A stretch of DNA of 64,000 nucleotides from Rhizohabitans arisaemae (GTDB lineage Bacteria > Actinomycetota > Actinomycetes > Streptosporangiales > Streptosporangiaceae): NCBI RefSeq assembly GCF_025996515.1, contig NZ_BLRH01000034.1, positions 1,116,001-1,180,000 of the forward strand, in the 5' to 3' direction. Under the pieces are notes generated by a model that searched no databases, was not told the DNA's origin, and saw only the letters and a program-made list of their open reading frames with translations. Numbering within the stretch: position 1 is the stretch's first letter; each line of letters begins with the position of its first letter. Below are positions 57,078-64,000 of this stretch, piece after piece. The translations under genes were made by a program, and so were the position numbers.

Positions 57078-58532
57078 ATGTCCAACCCCCCAAGCCGACC
57101 CTCCGAGGTGTCGCGACGTTCCATGATGCGGGGCCTCGGCCTCGCGGCCGTCGCCGTCCCCGGCGCCGGTGTGCTCGCCTCGTGTGCCACCGCCTCCCCC
57201 ACCCCCGAGGCGGCCCCCTCGTCCGCCGCCGCGTCGTCGGGGGCGACCTCGCCGGAGAACCCGTTCGGCGTGAAGGCGGACGCCCCCCTCGAGGTCGTCA
57301 TCTTCAAGGGCGGTCTCGGTGACGCCTACGCCACGGACATCCACCAGCCGCTGTACAAGAAGAAGTACCCGCAGGCGACGATCAAGCACGTTCCCACCCA
57401 GCAGATCGCGCAGACCCTGACGCCTCGGTTCGCCAGCGGCGACGTGCCCGACATGATCGCCAACTCGGGCTCCGACCTCATGGACAACGGCGCGCTCCAC
57501 CAGGAGGGCCAGCTCACCGAGCTCACCCAGCTCTTCGACGCCCCCTCCATCGACGACCCGAACAAGAAGGTCCGGGAGACCCTGGTCCCCGGCACCGTCG
57601 AGTCCGGGCTCATCGACGGCAAGCCGTTCGTGATGAACTACGTGTTCACCGCCTTCGGCCTGTGGTACGACGCCGCCCTGTTCGAGAAGGAGGGCTGGGC
57701 CCCGCCGAAGGACTTCACCGAGTTCAAGGCCCTCTGTGAGAAGATCAAGGCCAAGGGCATCACCCCGTTCGCGTACGCCGGCAAGAACGCCGCGTACTAC
57801 GCGTACTGGATGATCTGCATCTCCGCCGCCAAGATCGGTGGCAACCAGGTCCTGGTCGACCTCGACAACCTCACCGAGACCTCCTGGACCAACGACTCGG
57901 TCAAGCAGGCCGCCGCGGCGTGGGCCGAGATCGGCAAGACCTACATGGACAAGAGCTTCGAAGGGCTCATCCACACCGAGGTCCAGACCCGGCAGAACCA
58001 GGGCAAGGTCGCTTTCTACCCCTCGGGCTCCTGGCTGGAGAACGAGCAGAAGAAGCAGACCCCCGACACCTTCAAGTACGCCATCTGCCCCACCCCCAGC
58101 GTCACCGCGGCGGACAAGATGCCCTACGAGGCCATCCGCGCCGCCGCCGGCGAAGGCAACATCATCCCGTCCAAGGGCAAGAACGTCCCCGGCGGGCTGG
58201 AGTACCTGCGCATCATGCTCTCCAAGGAGGGCGCGCGCGGCTTCACCGAGAAGTCGGGCAACATCACCGTGGTCAAGGGCGCGGCCGCCGGCCTGGCCCT
58301 GTCCCCCGGTAACACCAGCGTCGCCGCCGCGCAGGATGCGGCCGGCGAGAACATCGTCACCTTCAGCAGCTTCGAGGGCTGGTACAAGGAGCTGGAGACC
58401 GAGCTCCGCAAGCAGACCAACGCCCTCATGTTCGGCCGTATCACCGCAGACCAGTTCTGCGCGGCGATGCAGAAGAAGGCCACCGCTGTGAAGAACGACT
58501 CCTCCATCACGAAGCAGACGCGGAGCCTGTAG
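57078..58532 (+). CDS. ngcE: NgcE-type amino-sugar binding lipoprotein
   Basis: A 484-residue solute-binding protein resembling NgcE, the N-acetylglucosamine/diacetylchitobiose receptor of Streptomyces olivaceoviridis. It has a twin-arginine lipoprotein signal (VSRRSMMRGLGLAAVAVPG, lipobox LASC at about residue 35), a low-complexity Ser/Ala/Pro linker, then the binding fold (LEVVIFKGGLGDAYATDIHQPLY, MIANSGSDLMDNG, PFVMNYVFTAFGLWYDAALFEKEG). The Tat signal means it folds before export. RBS GAGGAG. It is followed by the two permeases without an ATPase, as expected for an MsiK-energised importer. Confidence 0.9.
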   Translation: MSNPPSRPSEVSRRSMMRGLGLAAVAVPGAGVLASCATASPTPEAAPSSAAASSGATSPENPFGVKADAPLEVVIFKGGLGDAYATDIHQPLYKKKYPQATIKHVPTQQIAQTLTPRFASGDVPDMIANSGSDLMDNGALHQEGQLTELTQLFDAPSIDDPNKKVRETLVPGTVESGLIDGKPFVMNYVFTAFGLWYDAALFEKEGWAPPKDFTEFKALCEKIKAKGITPFAYAGKNAAYYAYWMICISAAKIGGNQVLVDLDNLTETSWTNDSVKQAAAAWAEIGKTYMDKSFEGLIHTEVQTRQNQGKVAFYPSGSWLENEQKKQTPDTFKYAICPTPSVTAADKMPYEAIRAAAGEGNIIPSKGKNVPGGLEYLRIMLSKEGARGFTEKSGNITVVKGAAAGLALSPGNTSVAAAQDAAGENIVTFSSFEGWYKELETELRKQTNALMFGRITADQFCAAMQKKATAVKNDSSITKQTRSL

Positions 58533-58534
58533 TC

Positions 58535-59446
58535 ATGAGGCACGGCAAGTATCCGTTCATTGTTGGCTTCCTCATCCTTCCGGTGATCCTCTACGTGGTC
58601 TTCGTGATCGGGCCGTACGTTCAGGCCTTCCAGATCGCGTTGACCAACTGGAAGGGTGTGTCCGCCACACCGCAGTACATCGGCCTGGAGAACTTCACCA
58701 AACTCTTCGAGGACGAAGTCTTCTGGGCCGCAGTACGGCACCATGGTGTCCTGCTGCTTGCCGTGCCCGCGATCACGATCGTTATCGCCCTGTTCTTCTC
58801 CTTCCTGCTCAACGTGGCGGGAGGCTCCAAGGGCGGTAACCTCCGGGGAATCTGGGGGTCGAAGTTCTACCGCGTGGTGTACTTCTTCCCCCAGGTCCTC
58901 GCGGTCGCCGTCGTGGGCGTGCTCTTCCAGGCCGTCTACCGCCCCGACGAAACCGGCGTGCTCAACGGCCTGCTCAACCTGGTGGGCATCGACAACATCG
59001 GCTGGCTCGTCAACACCGACCTCGCCCTCTGGTCGATCATCGGTGTGATCATCTGGCAGGGTGTCGGGTTCTACGTGGTCCTGTTCTCCGCGGGCATGGC
59101 CTCGATACCCAAGGACGTCTACGAGGCGGCCGCGCTGGACGGCGCGGGACGGTTCCGCCTCTTCTTCAGCATCACCCTGCCCCTGCTGTGGGACACCGTC
59201 CAGGTCTCCTGGGTCTACCTGGGCATCGCCGCCTTCGATGCCTTCGCCCTGGTCCAGGTGCTCTCCGTGGACCGCGGTGGACCGGACAACGCGACCACCG
59301 TGCTGCCCTTGGAGATCTGGCGCAACGCGTTCACCTACTTCAAGTTCGGCTACGCCTCGGCGATGGGGGTGGCGCTGTTCTTCATGACCATCACGTTCGC
59401 CGCACTGACGCTCCGCGTCACCCGGCGCGAGAAGATTGAGTTCTAG
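58535..59446 (+). CDS. ngcF: NgcF-type permease
   Basis: A 303-residue sugar ABC permease with six transmembrane segments, opening MRHGKYPFIVGFLILPVILYV, with the EAA loop YEAAALDGAGRFRLFFSITLPLLWD. It sits two bases after ngcE. Its order and size match NgcF of the N-acetylglucosamine/chitobiose importer. It pairs with NgcG. Confidence 0.88.
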   Translation: MRHGKYPFIVGFLILPVILYVVFVIGPYVQAFQIALTNWKGVSATPQYIGLENFTKLFEDEVFWAAVRHHGVLLLAVPAITIVIALFFSFLLNVAGGSKGGNLRGIWGSKFYRVVYFFPQVLAVAVVGVLFQAVYRPDETGVLNGLLNLVGIDNIGWLVNTDLALWSIIGVIIWQGVGFYVVLFSAGMASIPKDVYEAAALDGAGRFRLFFSITLPLLWDTVQVSWVYLGIAAFDAFALVQVLSVDRGGPDNATTVLPLEIWRNAFTYFKFGYASAMGVALFFMTITFAALTLRVTRREKIEF

Positions 59447-59454
59447 GACGGCCG

Positions 59455-60372
59455 ATGATGAAGACTTCGAATCGCCCGGATGCCTCGGCCCGGTCTCGTC
59501 CGTCCCAATCGCGGCGCCGCGGGCACCGCTCCCCCAAGTCCGACGTCAAGGTGTTCTCGAACCTGTCCCACGTCGCGCTCGCGGTCTGGGCCCTCCTGGT
59601 GATCCTCCCGATCCTGTGGACGTTCCTGGCCTCGTTCAAGACGAACACCGAGATCTTCGGGGATCCGCTCGCCCTCCCGGAGAACTACGGGTGGGACGCC
59701 TGGGGACGGGCCTGGGAGAAGGCTCGCATCGGCGAGTACATGCTCAACAGCATCATCGTCGTGTTCTTCGGGACGGCGGGGACGATGCTGCTCGGGTCGA
59801 TGGCCGCCTACGTGCTGGCGCGGTACCGGTTCCCCGGCAACCGGCTCATCTACCTGATGTTCGTGTCGGGCCTCACGTTCCCGATCTTCCTCGCGCTGGT
59901 CCCGCTCTTCCTGATCGTGAACAACCTGGGACTGCTCGGCACGCACACCGGCCTGGTCCTGGTTTACATCGCGTACTCGCTGCCGTTCACCGTCTTCTTC
60001 CTGGCGGCGTTCTTCAAGACCCTCCCCACCTCGGTGGCCGAGGCCGCGATGATGGACGGCTGCTCCCACACCCGGACGTTCTTCCAGATCATGTTGCCGA
60101 TGGCGAAGCCCGGCATGATCAGCATCACGATCTTCAACGTGCTCGGCCAGTGGAACCAGTACCTCCTCCCCATCGTGCTCCTCCCGGGGAACGTGCAGGA
60201 CAAGTGGGTGCTCACCCAGGGCATCGCCAACATCTCCACGAACGCGGGGTACGAGGCCGACTGGCCCGGGCTGTTCGCCGCGCTCAGCATGGCGATCATC
60301 CCGATGATCGTCGTGTACGTGATCTTCCAGCGGCAGATCCAGTCCGGCCTCACCAGCGGGGCGATCAAGTGA
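59455..60372 (+). CDS. ngcG: NgcG-type permease
   Basis: A 305-residue permease with six membrane segments and a basic, Ser/Arg-rich cytoplasmic N-terminus of about 35 residues. The EAA loop reads AEAAMMDGCSHTRTFFQIMLPMAKP. A second ATG lies at 59458; I kept ATG 59455. It lies eight bases after ngcF and ends the transporter operon, followed by a strong terminator. Confidence 0.88.
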   Translation: MMKTSNRPDASARSRPSQSRRRGHRSPKSDVKVFSNLSHVALAVWALLVILPILWTFLASFKTNTEIFGDPLALPENYGWDAWGRAWEKARIGEYMLNSIIVVFFGTAGTMLLGSMAAYVLARYRFPGNRLIYLMFVSGLTFPIFLALVPLFLIVNNLGLLGTHTGLVLVYIAYSLPFTVFFLAAFFKTLPTSVAEAAMMDGCSHTRTFFQIMLPMAKPGMISITIFNVLGQWNQYLLPIVLLPGNVQDKWVLTQGIANISTNAGYEADWPGLFAALSMAIIPMIVVYVIFQRQIQSGLTSGAIK

Positions 60373-60423
60373 CCGGGTTTTCCACCATCTTTACCTGATA
60401 AGCCTCCCGCCTCGGGAAAGACC

Positions 60424-60472
60424 GGGCGGGCGCCGAGCGGACCGGGGATGCCGCTCAGCGCCCGCCCTTTTC
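60424..60472 (+). terminator. Terminator after ngcG
   Basis: GGGCGGGCGCCGAGCGG (60424-60440) pairs with CCGCTCAGCGCCCGCCC (60451-60467) around a 10-base loop, followed by TTTTCC, so this one resembles an intrinsic terminator with a T run. Confidence 0.85.
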
Positions 60473-60775
60473 CATGCCTTTCGCCGCCACCGCGGCCCGG
60501 GTCGACGCGACGTCCGCTCCCCGGGAACAAGTCCCGCTTCAGGGCTGCACGAAGATCGCTACCACGGCATTTCGGGATGAATTCTGCCCGTCGTTTCACG
60601 GGTTTCCGCCCGACTTCAGGGCAGGTCACCACATGACTCGTTTCGCTCCGTAATCGGCCGGGTACAGTCTGTGCATGTCGGGCATGGGTGAATCGCCCTC
60701 GGCGCTCACCTTGCCCATCAAATGACCACTTCGCACCGTCTTGCGCCTCACAGCGTGTGACGACGAAAGGCAACA
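60473..60775. other. Leader region of His/Cys-rich protein gene
   Basis: No other gene supported. TACAGT at 60663-60668 could be a -10 element. The stretch 60720-60775 is the leader, ending in GAAAGGCAACA before the ATG. No metal-responsive operator was recognised. Confidence 0.4.
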
Positions 60776-61207
60776 ATGAAACGCTTAGCGATTGTGCTGA
60801 CGGTATCCGCAGCCGTTTTCCTTCCGGTCGCCGCCTACGCGCAGCAGGCTCCCGCCGCTGCCCCGGCCACCGTTCAGACCATGCCCGCCGCTCCTGCGCA
60901 GGAGTCCGCACCTCTGCGTCTGGCGAGCACCACCAGCGCCGCCCTGCAGACCCGTACGGTCAGCTCCACGGCCGCCGACTGCTGGCGGGGTCGCTGCTGC
61001 CGCCGCTGCTGCGGCTGCGGCTGCCGCTGCTGCCACCGCAGGACCTGGGGTCGGCACTTCGGCCGGCACCACCACCATCACCACCACCACCACCGGCACC
61101 ACCACTGCTTCCAGCACCACCACAACTGCTGCCACCACTGTGGCCACCACCACCACGGCCACCACTGTGGCCACCACCACCACGGTGGCGAGAACGGCGA
61201 GGAGTGA
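60776..61207 (+). CDS. Small exported His- and Cys-rich protein
   Basis: A 143-residue protein with a clear signal peptide (MKRLAIVLTVSAAVFLPVAAYA). The next 45 residues are Ala/Pro/Gln/Ser/Thr-rich and look flexible. A cysteine cluster follows (about residues 68-87: DCWRGRCCRRCCGCGCRCCH, nine Cys), then a histidine block (about 88-139) with runs such as HHHHHHHHH and HHNCCHHCGHHHHGHHCGHHHH. In all I count 14 Cys and 29 His. It resembles Hpn-like or metallothionein-like metal-binding proteins in composition only; no named family fits. A role in extracellular binding of nickel, copper or zinc is inferred. The start is supported by GAAAGG and a good signal peptide. No metal transporter is adjacent. 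Confidence 0.8.
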   Translation: MKRLAIVLTVSAAVFLPVAAYAQQAPAAAPATVQTMPAAPAQESAPLRLASTTSAALQTRTVSSTAADCWRGRCCRRCCGCGCRCCHRRTWGRHFGRHHHHHHHHHRHHHCFQHHHNCCHHCGHHHHGHHCGHHHHGGENGEE

Positions 61208-61310
61208 GCAACGTCGCTCACGAGCTTCGGCTCCTTCGCCGGTCGCGTTGAGCGGCTAGGTGACAAGCAGAAAGATCTCGCCGGCTTGACAGGCGAGACC
61301 TGAAGATATG

Positions 61311-61344
61311 CCGGGCGCGTCTCTCCTACGGGAGGCGCGCCCGG
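61311..61344. terminator. GC-rich hairpin before DUF4291 gene
   Basis: CCGGGCGCG (61311-61319) and CGCGCCCGG (61336-61344) enclose an inner stem CTCC/GGAG with a TACG loop. A smaller hairpin TCTCGCC/GGCGAGA lies just upstream (about 61276-61298). They probably end the transcript of the His/Cys-rich protein gene. Confidence 0.6.
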
Positions 61345-61448
61345 TCCATTCCGTCCCAGGGCGCGACCGGACCCGGGCCCTCGCCCGTCCCGCGTCGTGC
61401 CGGAAATCCGGTTGCCCGGTGCACGCCCCTCTCGCCACGCTTGATCGC

Positions 61449-62048
61449 GTGAACACGCCCTATCGGCAGATCCGTGCCGCGTACACCGCGGACTCGATCA
61501 CCGTGTACCAAGCATACGACCCCGCGATCAGCGAACCCGCGATCGCCGCGCGGCGTTTCGTGGAACCGTTCCGCCGCAACCGGATGACCTGGATCAAGCC
61601 GTCGTTCCTGTGGATGATGTACCGGTCCGGCTGGGCCGGCAAGCCGGGCCAGACCCGGGTCCTGGCCATCGAGATCACCCGCAGCGGATTCGAATGGGCG
61701 CTCGCGGGCGCCTGTCTCAGCCACTGCGAACCCGGAGCCGACCGGGCCGCCTGGAGTCGCCGGCTGCGGCGGAGCCCGGTCCGCCTCCAGTGGGACCCCG
61801 AACGGGGCCCCCGCCACAACGCCTTGCCGTATCGGTCCGTCCAGATCGGGCTCTCCGGCGAGGCGGTCGACCGCTACGTCGACGAGTGGACCCTCGACAT
61901 CGCCGACGTCACCGCCCGCGTCCACGGGATCCACGCCGCCCTCCGCGCGGGCGAGGACGTCACCGGTTCACTCCCGGCGGAACGCCCGTACCCCCTCCCG
62001 GCGGATCTGGCCGAGATCATCGGCGCCACCCGGAAGCCGCCGGCCTGA
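61449..62048 (+). CDS. DUF4291 family protein
   Basis: A 199-residue protein that matches the DUF4291 family: YRQIRAAYTADSITVYQAYDPAISEPAIAA near the start, MTWIKPSFLWMMYRSGWAGKPGQTRVLAIEITRSGF in the centre and QWDPERGPRHNALPYRSVQIGL. The family has no firmly known function. The GTG at 61449 was chosen because the family normally begins just before YRQIRA. There is no clear ribosome binding site, so a leaderless message is possible. It converges with the M24 peptidase gene, 24 bases away. Confidence 0.85.
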   Translation: MNTPYRQIRAAYTADSITVYQAYDPAISEPAIAARRFVEPFRRNRMTWIKPSFLWMMYRSGWAGKPGQTRVLAIEITRSGFEWALAGACLSHCEPGADRAAWSRRLRRSPVRLQWDPERGPRHNALPYRSVQIGLSGEAVDRYVDEWTLDIADVTARVHGIHAALRAGEDVTGSLPAERPYPLPADLAEIIGATRKPPA

Positions 62049-62072
62049 CCGCCTCTCCCGCGGAAAACCCGG

Positions 62073-63194
62073 TCAGGCGTCCACGACGACCAGGTCGCGC
62101 GGCCGGTTGTTGAGGCGTTCGCCGCCGCTCTCGGTGCAGACCACGATGTCCTCGATCCGCGCGCCGTGCCGCCCGGAGAGGTAGACCCCCGGCTCGACCG
62201 AGAACGCCATGCCCGGCTCCAGCCGCCGGGTGTTCCCCGCGACGATGTAGGGGTCCTCGTGGGTCTCCAGGCCGATCCCGTGACCGGTGCGGTGGATGAA
62301 GTACTCGCCGAAGCCGGCGTCGGCGATCACCTGGCGCGCCGCGGCGTCCACGGCCTCACAGGTCGTCCCGGGCCGGACCGCCCGGCACGCGGCCTCCTGG
62401 GCCCGCCGGAGGACCTCGTAGGAGGCGAGGAAGTCCGCGGGGGGCTCGCCCACCGCATAGGTGCGGGTGGAGTCCGAACAGTAACCGCTCGGCATGGTCC
62501 CGCCGATGTCCACGACGATCGGATCCCCGGGCCGGACGACCCGGTCCGACAGCTCGTGGTGCGGGCTCGCCCCGTTCGGACCCGACGCCACGATGACGAA
62601 GTCCACGGTCGCGTGCCCGGCGGCGAGGATCGCCTCGGCGATGTCCCGGCCCACCTCGCGCTCGGTCCGCCCGGCCTTGAGGAATCCGGGCACCTGTCGG
62701 TGCACGGCGTCGATCGCCGCGCCGGCCTCGCGCAGCGCGGCCACCTCGGGCGCCGATTTCCGTATCCGCAGCTCGCCGAGGACGGTCCCGGCCAGGACCT
62801 GCTCGACGCCGGGCATGGCGGCCCGCAGCCGGAGCGACTGCATGGCCCACATCCGGTCGGCCACGCCGACCGCGGCGAGCCCGGGGATCCGCCGGGCGAC
62901 GAGCCCGTACGGGTCGTCGGTCTCGTCCCAGGCGAGGAACTCCACGCCGAGGCGGCCGGCCGGCGAGTGCTCGGCGGCGGCCACCTCGAGCCGGGGCACG
63001 ACCAGGAACGGCTCGCCGGCCGCCGGGACGACCAGGCAGGTGAGCCGTTCGAGCGGGACGGCGTCGTAGCCGGTCACGTAGCGGAGATCGGGTCCGGGTG
63101 TCAGCAGCAGGGCGCCGAGCCCGGCGGCCCGGACCGCCTCGCGGGCGCGGTCGAGCCGGATGGCCGGATACAGGTCCGAGGACACGTCGTTCAC
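62073..63194 (-). CDS. M24-family Xaa-Pro peptidase
   Basis: A 373-residue cytoplasmic metallopeptidase. The N-terminal creatinase-like domain (residues 10-135) is followed by the pita-bread catalytic domain. Metal ligands are visible: Asp in VVDIGGTMPSGY and in CSDSTRTYAVG, His in HRTGHGIGLETHEDPYI, Glu in FSVEPGVYL and Glu in GARIEDIVV. It cleaves an N-terminal residue or a dipeptide next to proline and would finish breakdown of peptides brought into the cell. A short divergent intergenic space (59 bases) separates it from the exonuclease gene. Confidence 0.92.
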   Translation of the reverse strand: MNDVSSDLYPAIRLDRAREAVRAAGLGALLLTPGPDLRYVTGYDAVPLERLTCLVVPAAGEPFLVVPRLEVAAAEHSPAGRLGVEFLAWDETDDPYGLVARRIPGLAAVGVADRMWAMQSLRLRAAMPGVEQVLAGTVLGELRIRKSAPEVAALREAGAAIDAVHRQVPGFLKAGRTEREVGRDIAEAILAAGHATVDFVIVASGPNGASPHHELSDRVVRPGDPIVVDIGGTMPSGYCSDSTRTYAVGEPPADFLASYEVLRRAQEAACRAVRPGTTCEAVDAAARQVIADAGFGEYFIHRTGHGIGLETHEDPYIVAGNTRRLEPGMAFSVEPGVYLSGRHGARIEDIVVCTESGGERLNNRPRDLVVVDA

Positions 63195-63253
63195 CCCGAC
63201 AATCTACCCTCCGCCTCGCCCGGGCACCCGGCTCCGGATGCCAGGATGGCTCC

Positions 63254-64000
63254 ATGTCCAGGCTGATGCTTCTCGACACCCCGTCCCTCTACTTCCGCGC
63301 GTTCTTCGGCGTCCCCGAATCGGTGACCGCGCCCGACGGCACGCCGGTCAACGCCGTCCGCGGGCTCATCGACATGATCGCGACGCTGGTGCGCACCCAC
63401 GCGCCCGACCGGATGGTGGCCACGATGGACGCCGACTGGCGGCCGGGGTTCCGGGTACGGGCGCTGCCGTCGTACAAGGCGCACCGGGTCCAGCCGGACG
63501 GGGGCGACCAGGTCCCCGACACCCTGTCCCCCCAGGTGCCCGTCATCGAGGAGGTCCTGGACGCGCTCGGGATCGCCCGGGTCGGGGTGGCCGGATACGA
63601 GGCCGACGACGTGATCGGGACGTACACGGCCCGGGCCGACGGCGCCGTGGACATCGTCACCGGCGACCGGGACCTGTTCCAGCTCGTGGACGACGCGGGG
63701 CCGGTCCGGGTCCTGTACACCGCCAAGGGGATCAGGAACCTGGAGATCGTCGACGAGGCCCGGGTGACCGAGCGCTACGGCATCCCCGGACGGGCCTACG
63801 CCGAGTACGCGGTGCTGCGCGGCGACCCCAGCGACGGGCTGCCCGGGGTCTCCGGGGTCGGCGACAAGACGGCCGCCGCGCTCATCACCCGATTCGGCTC
63901 GGTCGACGCCGTGCGCCGGGCCGCCGAGGCCGGGCGCCGGGACGGCTTCCCGCCCGGCAGCCTCGCCAAGATCAACGCGGCCGGCGACTACCTCGACCGC
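63254..64000 (+). CDS. 5'-3' exonuclease (partial, runs off window end)
   Basis: The first 249 codons of a stand-alone actinobacterial 5'-3' exonuclease. It opens LMLLDTPSLYFRAFFGVPESV, with acidic metal-binding motifs MDADWRPGFR, GYEADDVIGTYT and VTGDRDLFQLVDD, and the helix-hairpin-helix GVSGVGDKTAAALI. The sequence resembles the independent nuclease rather than the N-terminus of DNA polymerase I, which normally begins with a DGHSLAYRAFF pattern. It removes flaps or RNA primers during replication and repair. The frame is open to the last base, so the C-terminus is missing here. Confidence 0.88.
   Translation, partial: MSRLMLLDTPSLYFRAFFGVPESVTAPDGTPVNAVRGLIDMIATLVRTHAPDRMVATMDADWRPGFRVRALPSYKAHRVQPDGGDQVPDTLSPQVPVIEEVLDALGIARVGVAGYEADDVIGTYTARADGAVDIVTGDRDLFQLVDDAGPVRVLYTAKGIRNLEIVDEARVTERYGIPGRAYAEYAVLRGDPSDGLPGVSGVGDKTAAALITRFGSVDAVRRAAEAGRRDGFPPGSLAKINAAGDYLDR

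Noticed and set aside
1-64000. CRISPR arrays, tRNA or rRNA genes, insertion sequences
   Set aside because: No regular repeat-spacer array, tRNA cloverleaf sequence, rRNA segment or transposase motif was recognised while reading both strands.

Overview
The window is about 70% GC, with GTG and TTG starts, ATGA/GTGA coupled operons and several actinobacterial markers: RbpA, a separate but coupled Lnt/Ppm1 pair, an NgcEFG-type transporter, a DUF397 protein and tandem secreted S33 tripeptidyl-aminopeptidase-like enzymes. I infer a mycelial actinobacterium, probably Streptosporangiales-like; the sequence alone does not fix the genus. No rRNA, tRNA, CRISPR array, insertion sequence or phage module was recognised.

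Layout. 1-700: 3' end of an aldehyde dehydrogenase. 1.1-10.3 kb: four tandem paralogous secreted S33 peptidases, each with its own AT-rich leader and most with their own terminator, interrupted once by a membrane protein plus YtrA-type GntR regulator. 10.6-12.9 kb: a TetR/RibD-like pair with a duplicated operator, and a secreted glycerophosphodiester phosphodiesterase. 13-16.6 kb: a MoxR-DUF58-VWA operon divergent from a degenerate kinase-like membrane protein. 17-22 kb: a minus-strand block of a glyoxalase-like protein, a DHA2 efflux pump and two tandem serine hydrolases, with a divergent LysR regulator. 23.2-29.2 kb: two methyltransferases, then an ECF sigma factor, zinc-finger membrane protein and ABC transporter operon. 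29.4-32.6 kb: an orphan DUF397 protein, a second phosphodiesterase coupled to a UMF1-type MFS protein, and rbpA behind a SigR-type promoter.

32.7-38.8 kb: a 1277-residue secreted sugar-dehydrogenase/PKD/LamG protein and an ABC exporter under a MerR/SoxR-like promoter. 39.1-42.7 kb: a GNAT acetyltransferase, a tandem glycine riboswitch with a small upstream ORF leading into a secreted M14 zinc carboxypeptidase, and fxsA. 42.7-48.1 kb: ppm1-lnt and a HelD/HelR-type RNA polymerase motor. 48.7-60.4 kb: a sugar-uptake locus consisting of an autoregulated ROK operon (binding protein, two permeases, GH4 glycosidase, BadF-type kinase), an Lrp regulator, and an RpiR regulator followed by ngcEFG. 60.8-64 kb: a small exported His/Cys-rich protein, a DUF4291 protein, an M24 peptidase and the start of a 5'-3' exonuclease.

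Two themes stand out. The first is secreted peptide and amino-sugar scavenging: S33 and M14 peptidases outside, M24 inside, and two ABC importers lacking their own ATPase, which implies a shared MsiK-like ATPase elsewhere. The second is RNA polymerase and stress protection (RbpA, HelR, redox-type promoters, exporters). The most unusual items are the glycine riboswitch placed before a carboxypeptidase, the His/Cys-rich exported protein, the four-copy peptidase array with signs of gene conversion, and the kinase-like remnant beside MoxR.
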